Origin: Blastococcus mobilis
Lineage (GTDB): Bacteria; Actinomycetota; Actinomycetes; Mycobacteriales; Geodermatophilaceae
NCBI RefSeq assembly: GCF_900188025.1
Contig: NZ_FZNO01000004.1
Coordinates: 62,001-126,000 of the forward strand
Reading direction: 5' to 3'
DNA: 64,000 nt
Below are positions 18,298-29,629 of this stretch, in pieces. The position numbers and the translations under genes were made by a program. The notes beneath the pieces were generated by a model. It worked only from the letters and a program-made list of their open reading frames with translations. It had not been told where the DNA came from and searched no databases. Each line of letters begins with the position of its first letter. The stretch's first letter is position 1.

Positions 18298-19155
18298 TCA
18301 GGCGAACTTCTGGCCGGTGAGCTTCTCGTAGGCCGTGATGTAGCGCTCGCGCGTGGCGGCTACGACGTCGTCAGGCAGTTCGGGCGGCGGCGAGACCCGG
18401 TCCCATCCGGACGACGTCAGCCAGTCACGGACGTACTGCTTGTCGAACGAGGGCTGCACGGAACCGGGTGACCAGGTCGCCGCAGGCCAGAAGCGGGACG
18501 AGTCGGGCGTGAGCACCTCGTCGCCCAGCACCAGCCCCTCCCCCGCGAGCCCGAACTCGAACTTGGTGTCGGCCAGGACGATCCCGGCGTCGAGCGCGAT
18601 CTCCGCGGCGCGCGAGTACAGCGCCAGGGTCAGCTCCCGCAGCTCCTCCGCCCGCGCAGCACCGACGGCGGAGACGACGGCGGAGAAGTCGATCGCCTCG
18701 TCGTGTTCCCCGACCTCCGCCTTGGTCGACGGCGTGAACACCGGCGCCGGCAGCCGCGAACCCTCGACCAGCCCGGCAGGCAGGGGGACGTCGCGGATGG
18801 ACCCGGTGCGCGAGTACTCCACGGTGCCGGACCCGGAGAGGTAACCCCGCGCCACGCACTCGACCGGCAGCATCTCCAGCCGCCGGACCAGCATCGCCCG
18901 ACCGGCCACCTCCGACGGCACGTCCGAGGCCGAGATGAGGTGGTGGGTAGCCCCGAAGGACGACAGCACCGGCGTCAGCTGCTGGAACCACCACACCGAC
19001 AGCTGGGTCAGCACCCGCCCCTTGTCGGGGATCGGCGTCGGCAGCACGTGGTCGTAGGCCGAGATCCGGTCCGACGCCACCAGCAGCAGCCGGTCGGAAC
19101 CGGCGTCGTAGATCTCGCGCACCTTGCCCCGGGCGACGAGCGGCAGGTCGATCAC
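18298..19155 (-). CDS. purC: SAICAR synthase
   Basis: A 285-residue phosphoribosylaminoimidazole-succinocarboxamide synthase, joining CAIR with aspartate using ATP. Signatures are ARGKVREIYDAG and SDRISAYDHVLPTPIPDKG at the N-terminus, ECVARGYLSGSG, and ADTKFEFGLAGEG then PDSSRFWPA. This is the longer type common in actinobacteria. GTG 19155 (VIDLPLVARGKV) overlaps the purB stop by 4 bases, so purB and purC are coupled. Confidence 0.96.
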   Translation of the reverse strand: MIDLPLVARGKVREIYDAGSDRLLLVASDRISAYDHVLPTPIPDKGRVLTQLSVWWFQQLTPVLSSFGATHHLISASDVPSEVAGRAMLVRRLEMLPVECVARGYLSGSGTVEYSRTGSIRDVPLPAGLVEGSRLPAPVFTPSTKAEVGEHDEAIDFSAVVSAVGAARAEELRELTLALYSRAAEIALDAGIVLADTKFEFGLAGEGLVLGDEVLTPDSSRFWPAATWSPGSVQPSFDKQYVRDWLTSSGWDRVSPPPELPDDVVAATRERYITAYEKLTGQKFA

Positions 19156-20459
19156 GTCAGTGCGGCCAGCCGGTCGAACAGCGGACCGAGGTTGGTCACG
19201 TACCGCTCCGGCCGGCAGATCTCGTCCAGGCGCGCCTCGTCCAGCGTCACGCCGGAGTCCTTCGCCCGCGCCCGGAGCGTCTCCCGGAACGGCGTCCCGG
19301 AGTTCCAGGTCTCCATCGCCGCGCCCTGCACCAGCGCGTACGCGTCTTCCCGGGAGAGTCCGCCCTCGACCAGCTCCAGCAGTACCGACGACGTGTAGAT
19401 CAGGCCGCCGGTGGACTCCAGGTTGAGGCGCATCCGCTCGACGTCCACGACGAGGTTCTCCACGAGCCCGGCCGTCAGGTCGAGCAGGTAGTCGGTGGTG
19501 ATCGCGGCGTCGGGCAGGAAGACCCGCTCGGTGGAGGAGTGCGAGATGTCGCGCTCGTGCCAGAGCGGGATGCCCTCCATGACCGGCACGATCGCCGCCC
19601 GCACCACCCGCGCCAGCCCGGCGATGCGCTCCGAGCGGATCGGGTTCTTCTTGTGCGGCATCGCGCTCGAGCCCTTCTGGCCCGACCCGAACGCCTCCGA
19701 CAGCTCGCGCACCTCGGTCCGCTGGCCGTGGCGTACCTCCAGCGCGATCGCCTCGCAGACCGTCGCGATGATCGCCAGCGCCGAGACCCACTCGCTGATG
19801 CCGTCGCGCAGCACCACCTGGGTGGAGGCGTCGGCCGGCCGCAGCCCCAGCGCCTCGGCGACGGCCAGCTCGACCGAGGGGTCGATCAGCGAGTACGTGC
19901 CGACGGCGCCGGAGATCGCCACCACGCCGACGGCCGAGCGCGCCGCCCGCAGCCGGTCACGGGATCGCGCCATCGCGAAGGCGAGGTCGGCGACCCGGTG
20001 GCCCCAGACGTCGGGCTCGGCGTGCACGCCGTGGGTGCGGCCGACCTTGATGGTGTCCCGGTTCGCCAGGCCGTGGTCGCGCAGCGCGGCGACCAGCCGG
20101 TCGGCCTTGGCCAGCAGGACGTCGGTGGCGTCGGTGAGCTGCACCGCCAGCGCCGTGTCCAGCAGGTCCGACGACGTCATGCCGTGGTGCACGTAGGCCG
20201 CGGCCGACCGCGGCGAGGTGTTGTCGGCCCACGCGGTGAGGAAGGCGATGACGTCGTGCTGCGTCGTCTCCTCGATCTCCGCGACCCGCTCGGGCGTGGG
20301 CGGCGGCGCGTTGCGCACCGGCTCCACCACCTCCGCCGGCACCCGGCCGGCAGCGGCGTGCGCCTCGAGGACGAGCGTCTCCACCCGGCACCAGAGCTCG
20401 TACTTGTGCTGGTCGCTCCAGACCCGGCCCATCTCGGGGAGCGTGTAGCGCTCGATCAC
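19152..20459 (-). CDS. purB: Adenylosuccinate lyase
   Basis: A 435-residue fumarase/aspartase-superfamily enzyme that splits SAICAR and adenylosuccinate. The superfamily signature GSSAMPHKKNPIRSE is present, along with RTHGVHAEPDVWGHRV (catalytic histidine region) and the N-terminal IERYTLPEMGRVWSD. I choose GTG 20459 because AGGCGG lies 7 bases upstream and the conserved start follows directly. An in-frame GTG at 20477 would add six residues. It heads the purB-purC pair. Confidence 0.95.
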   Translation of the reverse strand: MIERYTLPEMGRVWSDQHKYELWCRVETLVLEAHAAAGRVPAEVVEPVRNAPPPTPERVAEIEETTQHDVIAFLTAWADNTSPRSAAAYVHHGMTSSDLLDTALAVQLTDATDVLLAKADRLVAALRDHGLANRDTIKVGRTHGVHAEPDVWGHRVADLAFAMARSRDRLRAARSAVGVVAISGAVGTYSLIDPSVELAVAEALGLRPADASTQVVLRDGISEWVSALAIIATVCEAIALEVRHGQRTEVRELSEAFGSGQKGSSAMPHKKNPIRSERIAGLARVVRAAIVPVMEGIPLWHERDISHSSTERVFLPDAAITTDYLLDLTAGLVENLVVDVERMRLNLESTGGLIYTSSVLLELVEGGLSREDAYALVQGAAMETWNSGTPFRETLRARAKDSGVTLDEARLDEICRPERYVTNLGPLFDRLAALT

Positions 20460-20563
20460 GCGGGTACCGCCTGCCACTGCTCAGCTCGTCGCACCACGGG
20501 ACCATCCTCCCGCAGGGCTGACGCGATCATTGACGGCCCCTGCTTCAGCCCCGGAGGTGCGTG

Positions 20564-21979
20564 ATGCGCAGACGCGCACGTGACCTCACCCTGCGGGCCC
20601 GCGAACGGATCCGGGCGGCCCGGGAGCACGACCCCCACGGCTGGCACCACTACGACGGCGACCCGGAGCCGATCGACTTCGTGCAGGACCCGGCCGACGA
20701 CGGGTCGTACGAGGAACCACGGGACGGGTCCACCAGACCCCCGCTCGGGAGTCCCGAGCCGGGCGCCCCCGACCTCGACGGCGCTGTCGGCCCCGGCGGG
20801 GTCAGCGGTCCGCCCGACGGCGGCCGGCCGCAGCGCCCGCCCGCCCGGGGCCGGCGGTCCGCTCCCCCACGCCGGACGAGCGCCGAGGACGACGTCCCCT
20901 TCGGCCTGCGGACGGCGGCCGCGTGGTCCTGGCGGCTGATCGTCGTGATCGCCGGGTTGTACGTGCTGCTCTATGCGGCGGCCTACATCGCGGTCGCGGT
21001 CGTGCCGGTCATCGTGGCCCTGCTCCTCGCGGCGCTGTTGCAGCCGGGGGCCGCGGGTCTGGTCCGGCGCGGCTGGCCGCCGTCCCTGGCCGCCTTCACG
21101 ATGCTCCTGGTCGGGCTCACCGTCGTCTCCGGGATCATCACGCTGGTCGTCCAGCAGGTCGCGGCGGGTCTTCCCGATCTGGCCGAGCAGGTCAGCGAGG
21201 GCATCGGCCAGGTGCAGTCGTTCGTGGTCCGCACGTTCCCGATCACCCGCGGGCAGCTCGAGGACGCCGTGGCCTCGATGCAGGCGACCCTGGTCGACAA
21301 CCAGGACACCCTCGCCTCCGGGGCGATCACCACCGCCACGACGGTCGGTGAGGTGTTCACCGGCATCGTCCTGGCGCTGTTCACGCTCTTCTTCTTCCTC
21401 AAGGACGGCCGGTCCATCTGGCTCTGGCTGGTGGGCCTGTTTCCTGCCGACTCCCGGGCCTACCTCGACGAGGCCGCCCGCCGGTCGTGGCGCACGCTGA
21501 TCTCCTACGTGCGGGCGACGGTCGTCGTGGCGCTGGTGGACGCCGTGGGCATCGGGATCGGCCTGGCGATCCTGCGGGTCGATCTGGTCATCCCGCTCGC
21601 CGCGCTGGTGTTCCTGGGCGCATTCATCCCGATCATCGGATCGTTCCTCGCCGGAACCGTGGCGGTCCTGGTCGCACTGGTGACCCAGGGACCGATCACC
21701 GCCCTGATCGCTCTGGCGATCGTCGTGGCCGTCATGCAACTGGAGGGCCACGTCCTGCAGCCGCTGCTGCTCGGCCGGGCGGTGCGGGTGCATCCGCTGG
21801 CGGTGGTGCTGGCCATCGCCGCGGGGCTGCTGATCGGCGGCATCTTCGGGGCGCTGATCGCCGTTCCGGCGGTGGCCTGTGCGAACGTTGCCGGTACCTA
21901 CCTGAGCCGGCGGCACGAAGGGCCCCGCCCGCCCGAGCCGCGGCCGGAGCGGGCGAAGCCCGCGGTCACCGCGAAGTAG
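20564..21979 (+). CDS. AI-2E family transporter (UPF0118 permease)
   Basis: A 471-residue polytopic membrane protein starting at ATG 20564, 6 bases after GGAGG; the preceding in-frame GTG 20561 is too close to that site. The first 110 residues are polar, Pro/Gly/Arg-rich and probably disordered in the cytoplasm. Then come about eight membrane segments with family features (TLFFFLKDGRSIWLWLVGLFP, YVRATVVVALVDAVGIGIG, GAFIPIIGSFLAG, LEGHVLQPLLLGRAVRVHPL). The family was named for autoinducer-2 export in E. coli, but many members do sodium/proton exchange or unknown tasks. Confidence 0.85.
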   Translation: MRRRARDLTLRARERIRAAREHDPHGWHHYDGDPEPIDFVQDPADDGSYEEPRDGSTRPPLGSPEPGAPDLDGAVGPGGVSGPPDGGRPQRPPARGRRSAPPRRTSAEDDVPFGLRTAAAWSWRLIVVIAGLYVLLYAAAYIAVAVVPVIVALLLAALLQPGAAGLVRRGWPPSLAAFTMLLVGLTVVSGIITLVVQQVAAGLPDLAEQVSEGIGQVQSFVVRTFPITRGQLEDAVASMQATLVDNQDTLASGAITTATTVGEVFTGIVLALFTLFFFLKDGRSIWLWLVGLFPADSRAYLDEAARRSWRTLISYVRATVVVALVDAVGIGIGLAILRVDLVIPLAALVFLGAFIPIIGSFLAGTVAVLVALVTQGPITALIALAIVVAVMQLEGHVLQPLLLGRAVRVHPLAVVLAIAAGLLIGGIFGALIAVPAVACANVAGTYLSRRHEGPRPPEPRPERAKPAVTAK

Positions 21980-21986
21980 TGGAAGG

Positions 21987-22037
21987 ACCCCGTCCCCCTC
22001 ACCGCTCGCTCGCTCGCGGCGAGCCTCTGGACGGGGC
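21987..22037. terminator. Hairpin between AI-2E transporter and purD
   Basis: CCCCGTCC (21988-21995) pairs with GGACGGGG (22029-22036) around a 33-base interior. The interior holds GCTCGCTCGCTCGCGGCGAGC, itself able to fold. It lies between convergent gene ends and contains the GCTCGCT word also seen in other spacers of this window. Confidence 0.6.
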
Positions 22038-22044
22038 CGAGCTG

Positions 22045-23301
<1,257 letters not shown>

Positions 23302-23327
23302 GGCTCGCGACGCTACCGAGCCCGCCG

Positions 23328-24350
23328 TCATCGCATCCTGTTGGGCTGCTCCCGCAGCGCCCGGTGCAGGGTGCGCAGCCGGGCCCGCTCCTCCGCGCGG
23401 GCGCGGGCGTCGACGCGCAGCAGCCGGCGATGCGCTTCGGCCTGCAGCTTGCGCCAGGCGATGAAGCGCGCCGGGTCCAGGCGGCCGTCGTCGATCGCCG
23501 CAGCGACCGCGCACCCGGGCTCGCCGCCGTGGGCGCAGTCGCGGAACCGGCAGCCGGTGGCCAGCTCGCTGACGTCGGCGTAGGCGGTCTCCACCCCTTC
23601 CGCGTCGTCGTAGAGCGCCAGCTCACGCATGCCGGGGGTGTCCACGAGCAGACCACCACCGGGCAGGAGGCGCAGCTCACGGGCGGTCGTGGTGTGCCGG
23701 CCACGCCCGTCCTCCCGGATCTCCCGGGTCCCGGCCACGATCCGCCCGGCCAGTGCGTTGGCGAGGCTTCCCGACCCCGGAGGGGCCGACCATCGCCGCG
23801 GTCCGTCCCGGCCCGAGCAGTGCACGGAGCTCCCCCAGGCCCACCCCGGTGACCGCGCTGACGGGCAGGACGTCGACGCCGAGGGCGTCCTCCCGCACCG
23901 CCGCGACGGTGGCTCCCACGTCGGCGCAGAGGTCCGCCTTGTCAGGACGACCACCGGCGTGGCCCCGCTGCTCCCGGCGACGGCGAGGTAGCGCTCGACC
24001 CGGCGCATCCGGGCATCGCCGGTGAGGGCGTCGACCACCAGGACGGTGTCGAGGTTCGCCGCCACCACCTGGGCCTCCGAGGTCCGTCCGGCGATGGTCC
24101 GCACGAACGCGCTGCGCCGCGGCAGGACGGCGACCGCGAGCTCCCCGCGCAGTGCCACCCAACCGCCCACCGCCGGGCCACCCGGCTCCACCCCGTACAG
24201 CGCCGCGGCCGGGACCACCCGCTGCTCGCCCTGGCCGCTCAGCACGCTGAGCCTGGCGCGGTCGACCCGGGTCACGCGTGCGGGCGTGCACCCCGGAGGG
24301 AGCTCGACCACGCGGTCGGTGGTCCAGCCCAGGGCTGAGAGATCGGTCAC
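23328..24350 (-). pseudogene. rsgA: Ribosome small subunit GTPase RsgA, double frameshift
   Basis: RsgA is a circularly permuted GTPase that helps mature the 30S subunit. N-terminal OB-fold sequence and the C-terminal DTPGMRELAL (G3) and zinc-binding CRFRDCAHGGEPGCAV are in one frame, but the middle third (about 23775-23940) reads correctly only in another. There KADLCADVGA and MVGPSGVGK appear. One base is missing at about 23940, splitting the TKAD (G4) motif. About five more seem lost at about 23768, deleting the serine/threonine of the P-loop. The frame is restored, so a 340-residue product is possible, but it would lack both nucleotide-binding motifs. Genuine decay or sequence error. Confidence 0.8.
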
Positions 24351-24445
24351 GAGCCGATGGTGCCGCGCAGGTCAGCGCCGTGTCTCTCGAATTGTGTGCG
24401 CCGCGTTCCCGCCCGTTCACTTCGAGTACATCCGATGAGGGTTCC

Positions 24446-25474
24446 GTGAAGGACATGCGCGCGTCCGAGTTGCTGGCGGTCCGTCCAGCGACCCGCCTTC
24501 CCCGCCCTGTCATCGTCGGGCACCGGGGTGCCCCCGCCTACCGGCCGGAGCACACGGCCGCCGGCTACGAGCTGGCGATCGACCTCGGTGCCGAGCTGAT
24601 CGAGCCCGACGTCGTCGTCAGCCGCGACGGCGCCCTGGTGGTCCGCCACGAGAGCGAGCTCTCCTGGTCCACCGACGTCAGCAGCCGACCGGAGTTCGCC
24701 GACCGGCGGACCACCAAGCTCGTCGAGGACGAGCTGTGCACCGGCTGGTTCGCCGAGGACTTCACCCTCGCCGAGCTGCGCACGCTGCGCGCCGTCGAGC
24801 GCATGCCGGAGGTCCGGCCGCTCAACACCGCCTACGACGGCCGGTTCGGCATCCTCACGCTGGCCGAGGTCGTCGACCTGGCCCGCGCGCGGTCCACCGC
24901 CGACCGGCAGATCCGGGTCCTGGCCGAGCTCAAGCACCCCGGCTGGTCCGCCGAGCAGGGTCTCCCCATGGCGGAGCTGGTCTCCGAGGAGCTCCGCCGG
25001 CTCGGCGCGACCGACGCGCAGGGTCCGGTGATGCTGCAGTCCTTCGACGCCGCCGTCCTCCGCGACCTCCGCGCCCGCCTGGGTGAGCACGGGCCGCAGA
25101 TGATGCAGCTGGTCGACGACGTGGCGGAGGGGGACCGCATGGTCACCCCCGCCGGTCTGCGGGAGATCTCCACCTACGCCCAGGGTGTCGCGCCGAGCGT
25201 GGAACGGGTTCTCCGGGATGTCGACGTCGTGTCCGGCACCTCGGCGCTGGTGAACGAGGCGCACCGCGCGGAGCTGGCCGTCTTCACCTGGACCCTGCGG
25301 GCGGAGAACGCCTTCCTGCCCGAGCCCCTGCGCGTGGGCACCGTCCCCGAGGCCCTGGGCGACGCGATCGGCATGGCCCGCCGACTGCTCTCGCTCGGCG
25401 TCGACGGCCTGATCACCGACTCCCCCGACCACGCCGCCCAGGCCGTGGCCGAGCTCCAGGCTGCCCTGGTCTGA
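24446..25474 (+). CDS. Glycerophosphodiester phosphodiesterase
   Basis: A 342-residue TIM-barrel GDPD enzyme that hydrolyses glycerophosphodiesters to glycerol-3-phosphate and an alcohol. The active-site start VGHRGAPAYRPEHT (catalytic HR and the second histidine region), GAELIEPDVVVSRDG with the metal-binding E and D, and LITDSPDHA at the end are all present. GTG 24446 (VKDMRASELL) is preferred because GAGG lies about 6 bases before it; ATG 24455 is the alternative. No clear signal peptide. It is divergent from the broken rsgA. Confidence 0.88.
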   Translation: MKDMRASELLAVRPATRLPRPVIVGHRGAPAYRPEHTAAGYELAIDLGAELIEPDVVVSRDGALVVRHESELSWSTDVSSRPEFADRRTTKLVEDELCTGWFAEDFTLAELRTLRAVERMPEVRPLNTAYDGRFGILTLAEVVDLARARSTADRQIRVLAELKHPGWSAEQGLPMAELVSEELRRLGATDAQGPVMLQSFDAAVLRDLRARLGEHGPQMMQLVDDVAEGDRMVTPAGLREISTYAQGVAPSVERVLRDVDVVSGTSALVNEAHRAELAVFTWTLRAENAFLPEPLRVGTVPEALGDAIGMARRLLSLGVDGLITDSPDHAAQAVAELQAALV

Positions 25475-25558
25475 TCGCCCCGACGACGGGGCCCGGAGGG
25501 TCCCGGAGGAGGGGCGAAGAGCCGCGGCAAGGAGCTGGGGACGGCAGGGGGCAGCGGA

Positions 25559-25580
25559 CCGGAGCGGTCAGCCGCTCCGG
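25559..25580. terminator. Hairpin after the phosphodiesterase gene
   Basis: CCGGAGCGG and CCGCTCCGG form a perfect 9-bp stem with loop TCAG, 84 bases after the stop of the phosphodiesterase gene. A second small perfect hairpin (8-bp arms, 25672-25679 and 25683-25690) follows. The 250-base gap between the convergent genes holds no gene. Confidence 0.6.
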
Positions 25581-25707
25581 CGAGACGGCCTCGACGACGG
25601 AGGGCCGAAGGTCCTCCGGAGAAGAGGCCCGGGACGCGCTCAATGCAACGCGGGACAGCACGTGGCCGCGGTGTCGTCCGGAGGACGACAGAGAGCATGG
25701 CCGCGGT

Positions 25708-25724
25708 GCAGCCCCGGAGGGCTG

Positions 25725-25725
<1 letters not shown>
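25708..25725 (-). terminator. Hairpin at the end of purA
   Basis: GCAGCCC and GGGCTGC form a 7-bp stem with loop CGGA. It touches the first base of the purA stop codon region, so it is positioned as purA's terminator. Confidence 0.5.
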
Positions 25726-27092
<1,367 letters not shown>

Positions 27093-27133
27093 TCAGCCGG
27101 GATGGTCGGGTGGTCAGGTGGCAGGGTATCGGC

Positions 27134-27748
27134 ATGGCTTCCGTCCAGCTGGACCTCCGCCGTCTGGAACCCGGCCAGGCCCCCCGACCGACGGACGTCG
27201 CCGCCGCCGGGGAGGCCGAGTCGCTGCGCGTGCGAGGTCCGGTCCCCGGCCTGGCCGCCGTGCTCACCGTCCTGCTCAAGGCCCAGCGCACCTCGCTCGT
27301 CCCGGTGGCCTGGGAGCCGGCGGATGACAAGGCCTCGCTCGCCCTGGCCCGCGACATCGGCGTCGGCACCGGGGAGCCCCGGGACCTCTGCCTCGTACGC
27401 GACGACCACGGCGGAGTGCTGCTGCACCACGGCCGGGTGCAGGCCGACGGCGACGGCCGCCGCTCCCTCAGCCGGCGGCTGGGGCTGCAGGCCCACCACG
27501 ACGACATCAAGGTCGCCGACGGCGAGATCACGCGCATCGACGTCCGCCCCGTCTGGCGGGCGGTGGACACGATCGGCGTCACCGTGATGACGCTGCCGCT
27601 GCGGCCGACCCGGCACACCAGCGGCCGGGCCCTCCAGATCGCCTCGGATCCGGCGCGCGTCCTCCGTGACGGGGTGGCCTACCCGCGGCCGGTCCACCGC
27701 TGGACCTGGTACGCCGACGACCGCGTGCGCTGGCGCCTGCAGCCCTGA
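27134..27748 (+). CDS. Hypothetical protein
   Basis: A 204-residue soluble protein I do not recognise. ATG 27134 (MASVQLDLRRLEPG) is chosen because the upstream in-frame extension overlaps the purA promoter region. The sequence alternates short strands and charged loops (LCLVRDDHGGVLLHH, IDVRPVWRAVDTIGVT, VHRWTWYADDRVRWRL). There are no membrane segments, signal or metal motifs. It is monocistronic: divergent from purA and closed by a strong hairpin. Confidence 0.6.
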   Translation: MASVQLDLRRLEPGQAPRPTDVAAAGEAESLRVRGPVPGLAAVLTVLLKAQRTSLVPVAWEPADDKASLALARDIGVGTGEPRDLCLVRDDHGGVLLHHGRVQADGDGRRSLSRRLGLQAHHDDIKVADGEITRIDVRPVWRAVDTIGVTVMTLPLRPTRHTSGRALQIASDPARVLRDGVAYPRPVHRWTWYADDRVRWRLQP

Positions 27749-27791
27749 GGAAGGCTCCGTCTGCCTCACCGTGGCGACCGCTGAGCGACCC

Positions 27792-27840
27792 GCGCCCGGG
27801 AGGAGGCTGCCGTCGAGACGCGCAGCTTCCTCCCGGGCGC
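27792..27840. terminator. Bidirectional terminator hairpin
   Basis: A perfect 13-bp outer stem (27792-27804 with 27828-27840), extended inwards by partial pairing of GGCTGC with GCAGCT, lies between the convergent hypothetical gene and the GPGG-motif gene. Confidence 0.8.
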
Positions 27841-27844
27841 CTGG

Positions 27845-27988
27845 TCAGGCGAAGAGGCTCACCCCGCCGGGGCCGACGAGCAGGCCGACGATGATGAGCA
27901 CGATTCCCCACAACATCTGGCCGCGGATGATCGCGAAGATTCCCGCGATCACCAGTACCACGGCGAGGATCCAGAGCAGCGTGACCAT
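27845..27988 (-). CDS. GPGG-motif small membrane protein
   Basis: A 47-residue protein with two membrane segments (LLWILAVVLVIAGIFAII and LWGIVLIIVGLLV) and the C-terminal GPGGVSLFA that names a small actinobacterial family. ATG 27988 is preceded by GGAGG at 7 bases; a longer reading to 28027 has no such site. Function unknown. A one-gene unit or the end of the fbaA-DUF3151 run. Confidence 0.75.
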   Translation of the reverse strand: MVTLLWILAVVLVIAGIFAIIRGQMLWGIVLIIVGLLVGPGGVSLFA

Positions 27989-28102
27989 GACGTGCCTCCC
28001 ATCCCTCCGCGCCGCCCTCGCGGCCACGGGATACGGACGGTAGCGATCATCACGGAGAGTGGCGACCGGAACGACCCTGTTCCGCGGCGCGACATCCTCC
28101 GA

Positions 28103-28525
28103 TCAGGGCGCCAGTGAGGGATCGCAGTCACGCAGCAACTGGGTGCAGCGCTCCTGCTCGTCGTGCTCACCGATCGCCTCCGCGGCCTTCGCCAGCACCG
28201 TCACGCAGCGCAGGAACCCGCGATTGGGCTCGTGTGACCACGGCACGGGGCCGTAGCCCTTCCACCCGTTGCGGCGCAGCGCGTCCAGGCCGCGGTGATA
28301 GCCGGTGCGGGCGTAGGCGTAGGCCTCGATCGTGTCGGTGAGCCCTCGCTCGGGCCGGCCCAGCGCCTCCTCGGCCAGGACAGCCCAGGTCGCGCTGACC
28401 GTCGGGTGGTGGGCGGCGACCTCGGCGGGCGGGTTGCCGGCCGCGAGCTCGGCCTCGGCCTCCGGGTGGGCCGGCAACAGCGTCGCCGGCGGCTCGCCCA
28501 GCAGGTTGCCGTGCGCGTGCACCAT
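28103..28525 (-). CDS. DUF3151 family protein
   Basis: A 140-residue soluble helical protein. Its ATG overlaps the fbaA stop by one base (TGATG), so translation is coupled. The sequence (ATLLPAHPEAEAELAAG, ALGRPERGLTDTIEAYAYARTGYHRGLD, GWKGYGPVPWSHEPNRGFLR) matches DUF3151, an actinobacterial family often near fbaA. Function unknown; the repeated neighbourhood suggests a link with central carbon metabolism, but that is inference. Confidence 0.85.
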   Translation of the reverse strand: MVHAHGNLLGEPPATLLPAHPEAEAELAAGNPPAEVAAHHPTVSATWAVLAEEALGRPERGLTDTIEAYAYARTGYHRGLDALRRNGWKGYGPVPWSHEPNRGFLRCVTVLAKAAEAIGEHDEQERCTQLLRDCDPSLAP

Positions 28526-29559
28526 CAGGCGCCCTGCGACTGGCCGGCCGACAGCAGGTGCTCGCACGCCTCGACGACGCGCGCGGCCATGCCGGTCTCG
28601 GCGGCCTTGAGGTAGCTGCGCGGGTCGTAGGTCTTCTTGTTGCCGACCTCGCCGTCGATCTTCAGGACGCCGTCGTAGTTGGTGAACATGTGGCCCGCGA
28701 TCGGGCGGGTGAACGCGTACTGGGTGTCGGTGTCGACGTTCATCTTCACCACACCGTAGGAGAGCGCCTCCCGGATCTCCTCGAGCGCCGAGCCGGAGCC
28801 GCCGTGGAAGACCAGGTTGAACGGCTTGGCGCCGTCGCCGAGGTTGAACTCCTTGGCCACGATCGCCTGGCCGCGCTCGAGGACGTCGGGGCGCAGCTTG
28901 ACGTTCCCGGGCTTGTAGACGCCGTGCACGTTGCCGAACGTCGCCGCGAGCAGGTACACGCCGCGCTCGCCGAGGCCGAGCTGCTGGGCGGTGCGCAGGA
29001 AGTCGCCGTCGGCGGTGTAAAGCTTCTCGTTGATCTCCGCGACGACGCCGTCCTCCTCGCCGCCGACGATTCCGATCTCCAGCTCGAGGACGATCTTGGC
29101 CGCCGCGGACTTCTCCATGAGTTCCTCGGCAATGTCCAGGTTCTCGGTGAGCTCGATCGCCGAGCCGTCCCACATGTGCGACTGGAACAGCGGCTCCTGG
29201 CCGGCGTCCACGCGGTCCTTCGAGAGCGCGATCAGCGGCCGGACGTAGGAGTCGAGCTTGTCCTTCGGGCAGTGATCGGTGTGCAGCGCGACGTTGACCG
29301 GATACTTCTCGGCGACGACGTGGGCGAACTCGGCGAGCGCAACCGCACCGGTGACCATGTCCTTCACCTTGGTGCCGGAGGCGAACTCCGCGCCGCCGGT
29401 GGAGAACTGGATGATGCCGTCGCTGCCCGCGTCGGCGAACCCGCGGAGGGCCGCGTTCACCGTCTCCGAGGACGTGCAGTTGATCGCCGGGTAGGCGAAA
29501 CCGCCCTCCTTGGCCCGGCGGATCATGTCGGCGTAGACCTCGGGGGTCGCGATGGGCAT
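28525..29559 (-). CDS. fbaA: Fructose-bisphosphate aldolase, class II
   Basis: A 344-residue zinc-dependent aldolase of glycolysis and gluconeogenesis. ATG 29559 (MPIATPEVYADM) has GGAGGAG 8 bases upstream. Zinc and substrate motifs are ALHTDHCPKDKLDSYV (first histidine ligands), ELEIGIVGGEEDGV, and NLVFHGGSGSALEEI with GVVKMNVDTDTQYAFTRP. The long class IIA form is as in mycobacteria. Upstream, CTGTACG occurs twice 10 bases apart (29587-29593, 29597-29603), a possible regulator site. Confidence 0.96.
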   Translation of the reverse strand: MPIATPEVYADMIRRAKEGGFAYPAINCTSSETVNAALRGFADAGSDGIIQFSTGGAEFASGTKVKDMVTGAVALAEFAHVVAEKYPVNVALHTDHCPKDKLDSYVRPLIALSKDRVDAGQEPLFQSHMWDGSAIELTENLDIAEELMEKSAAAKIVLELEIGIVGGEEDGVVAEINEKLYTADGDFLRTAQQLGLGERGVYLLAATFGNVHGVYKPGNVKLRPDVLERGQAIVAKEFNLGDGAKPFNLVFHGGSGSALEEIREALSYGVVKMNVDTDTQYAFTRPIAGHMFTNYDGVLKIDGEVGNKKTYDPRSYLKAAETGMAARVVEACEHLLSAGQSQGA

Positions 29560-29629
29560 GCGGGGCACTCCTCCGATGGGATGTGGCTGTACGGCGCTGT
29601 ACGTCATGGTCAGTATTGCGCCGCGACGG

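Noticed and set aside
25662-25708. Repeated TGGCCGCGGTG words before purA's end as an operator
   Set aside because: Only two copies beside small hairpins in a GC-rich gap; explained by terminator stems and composition.
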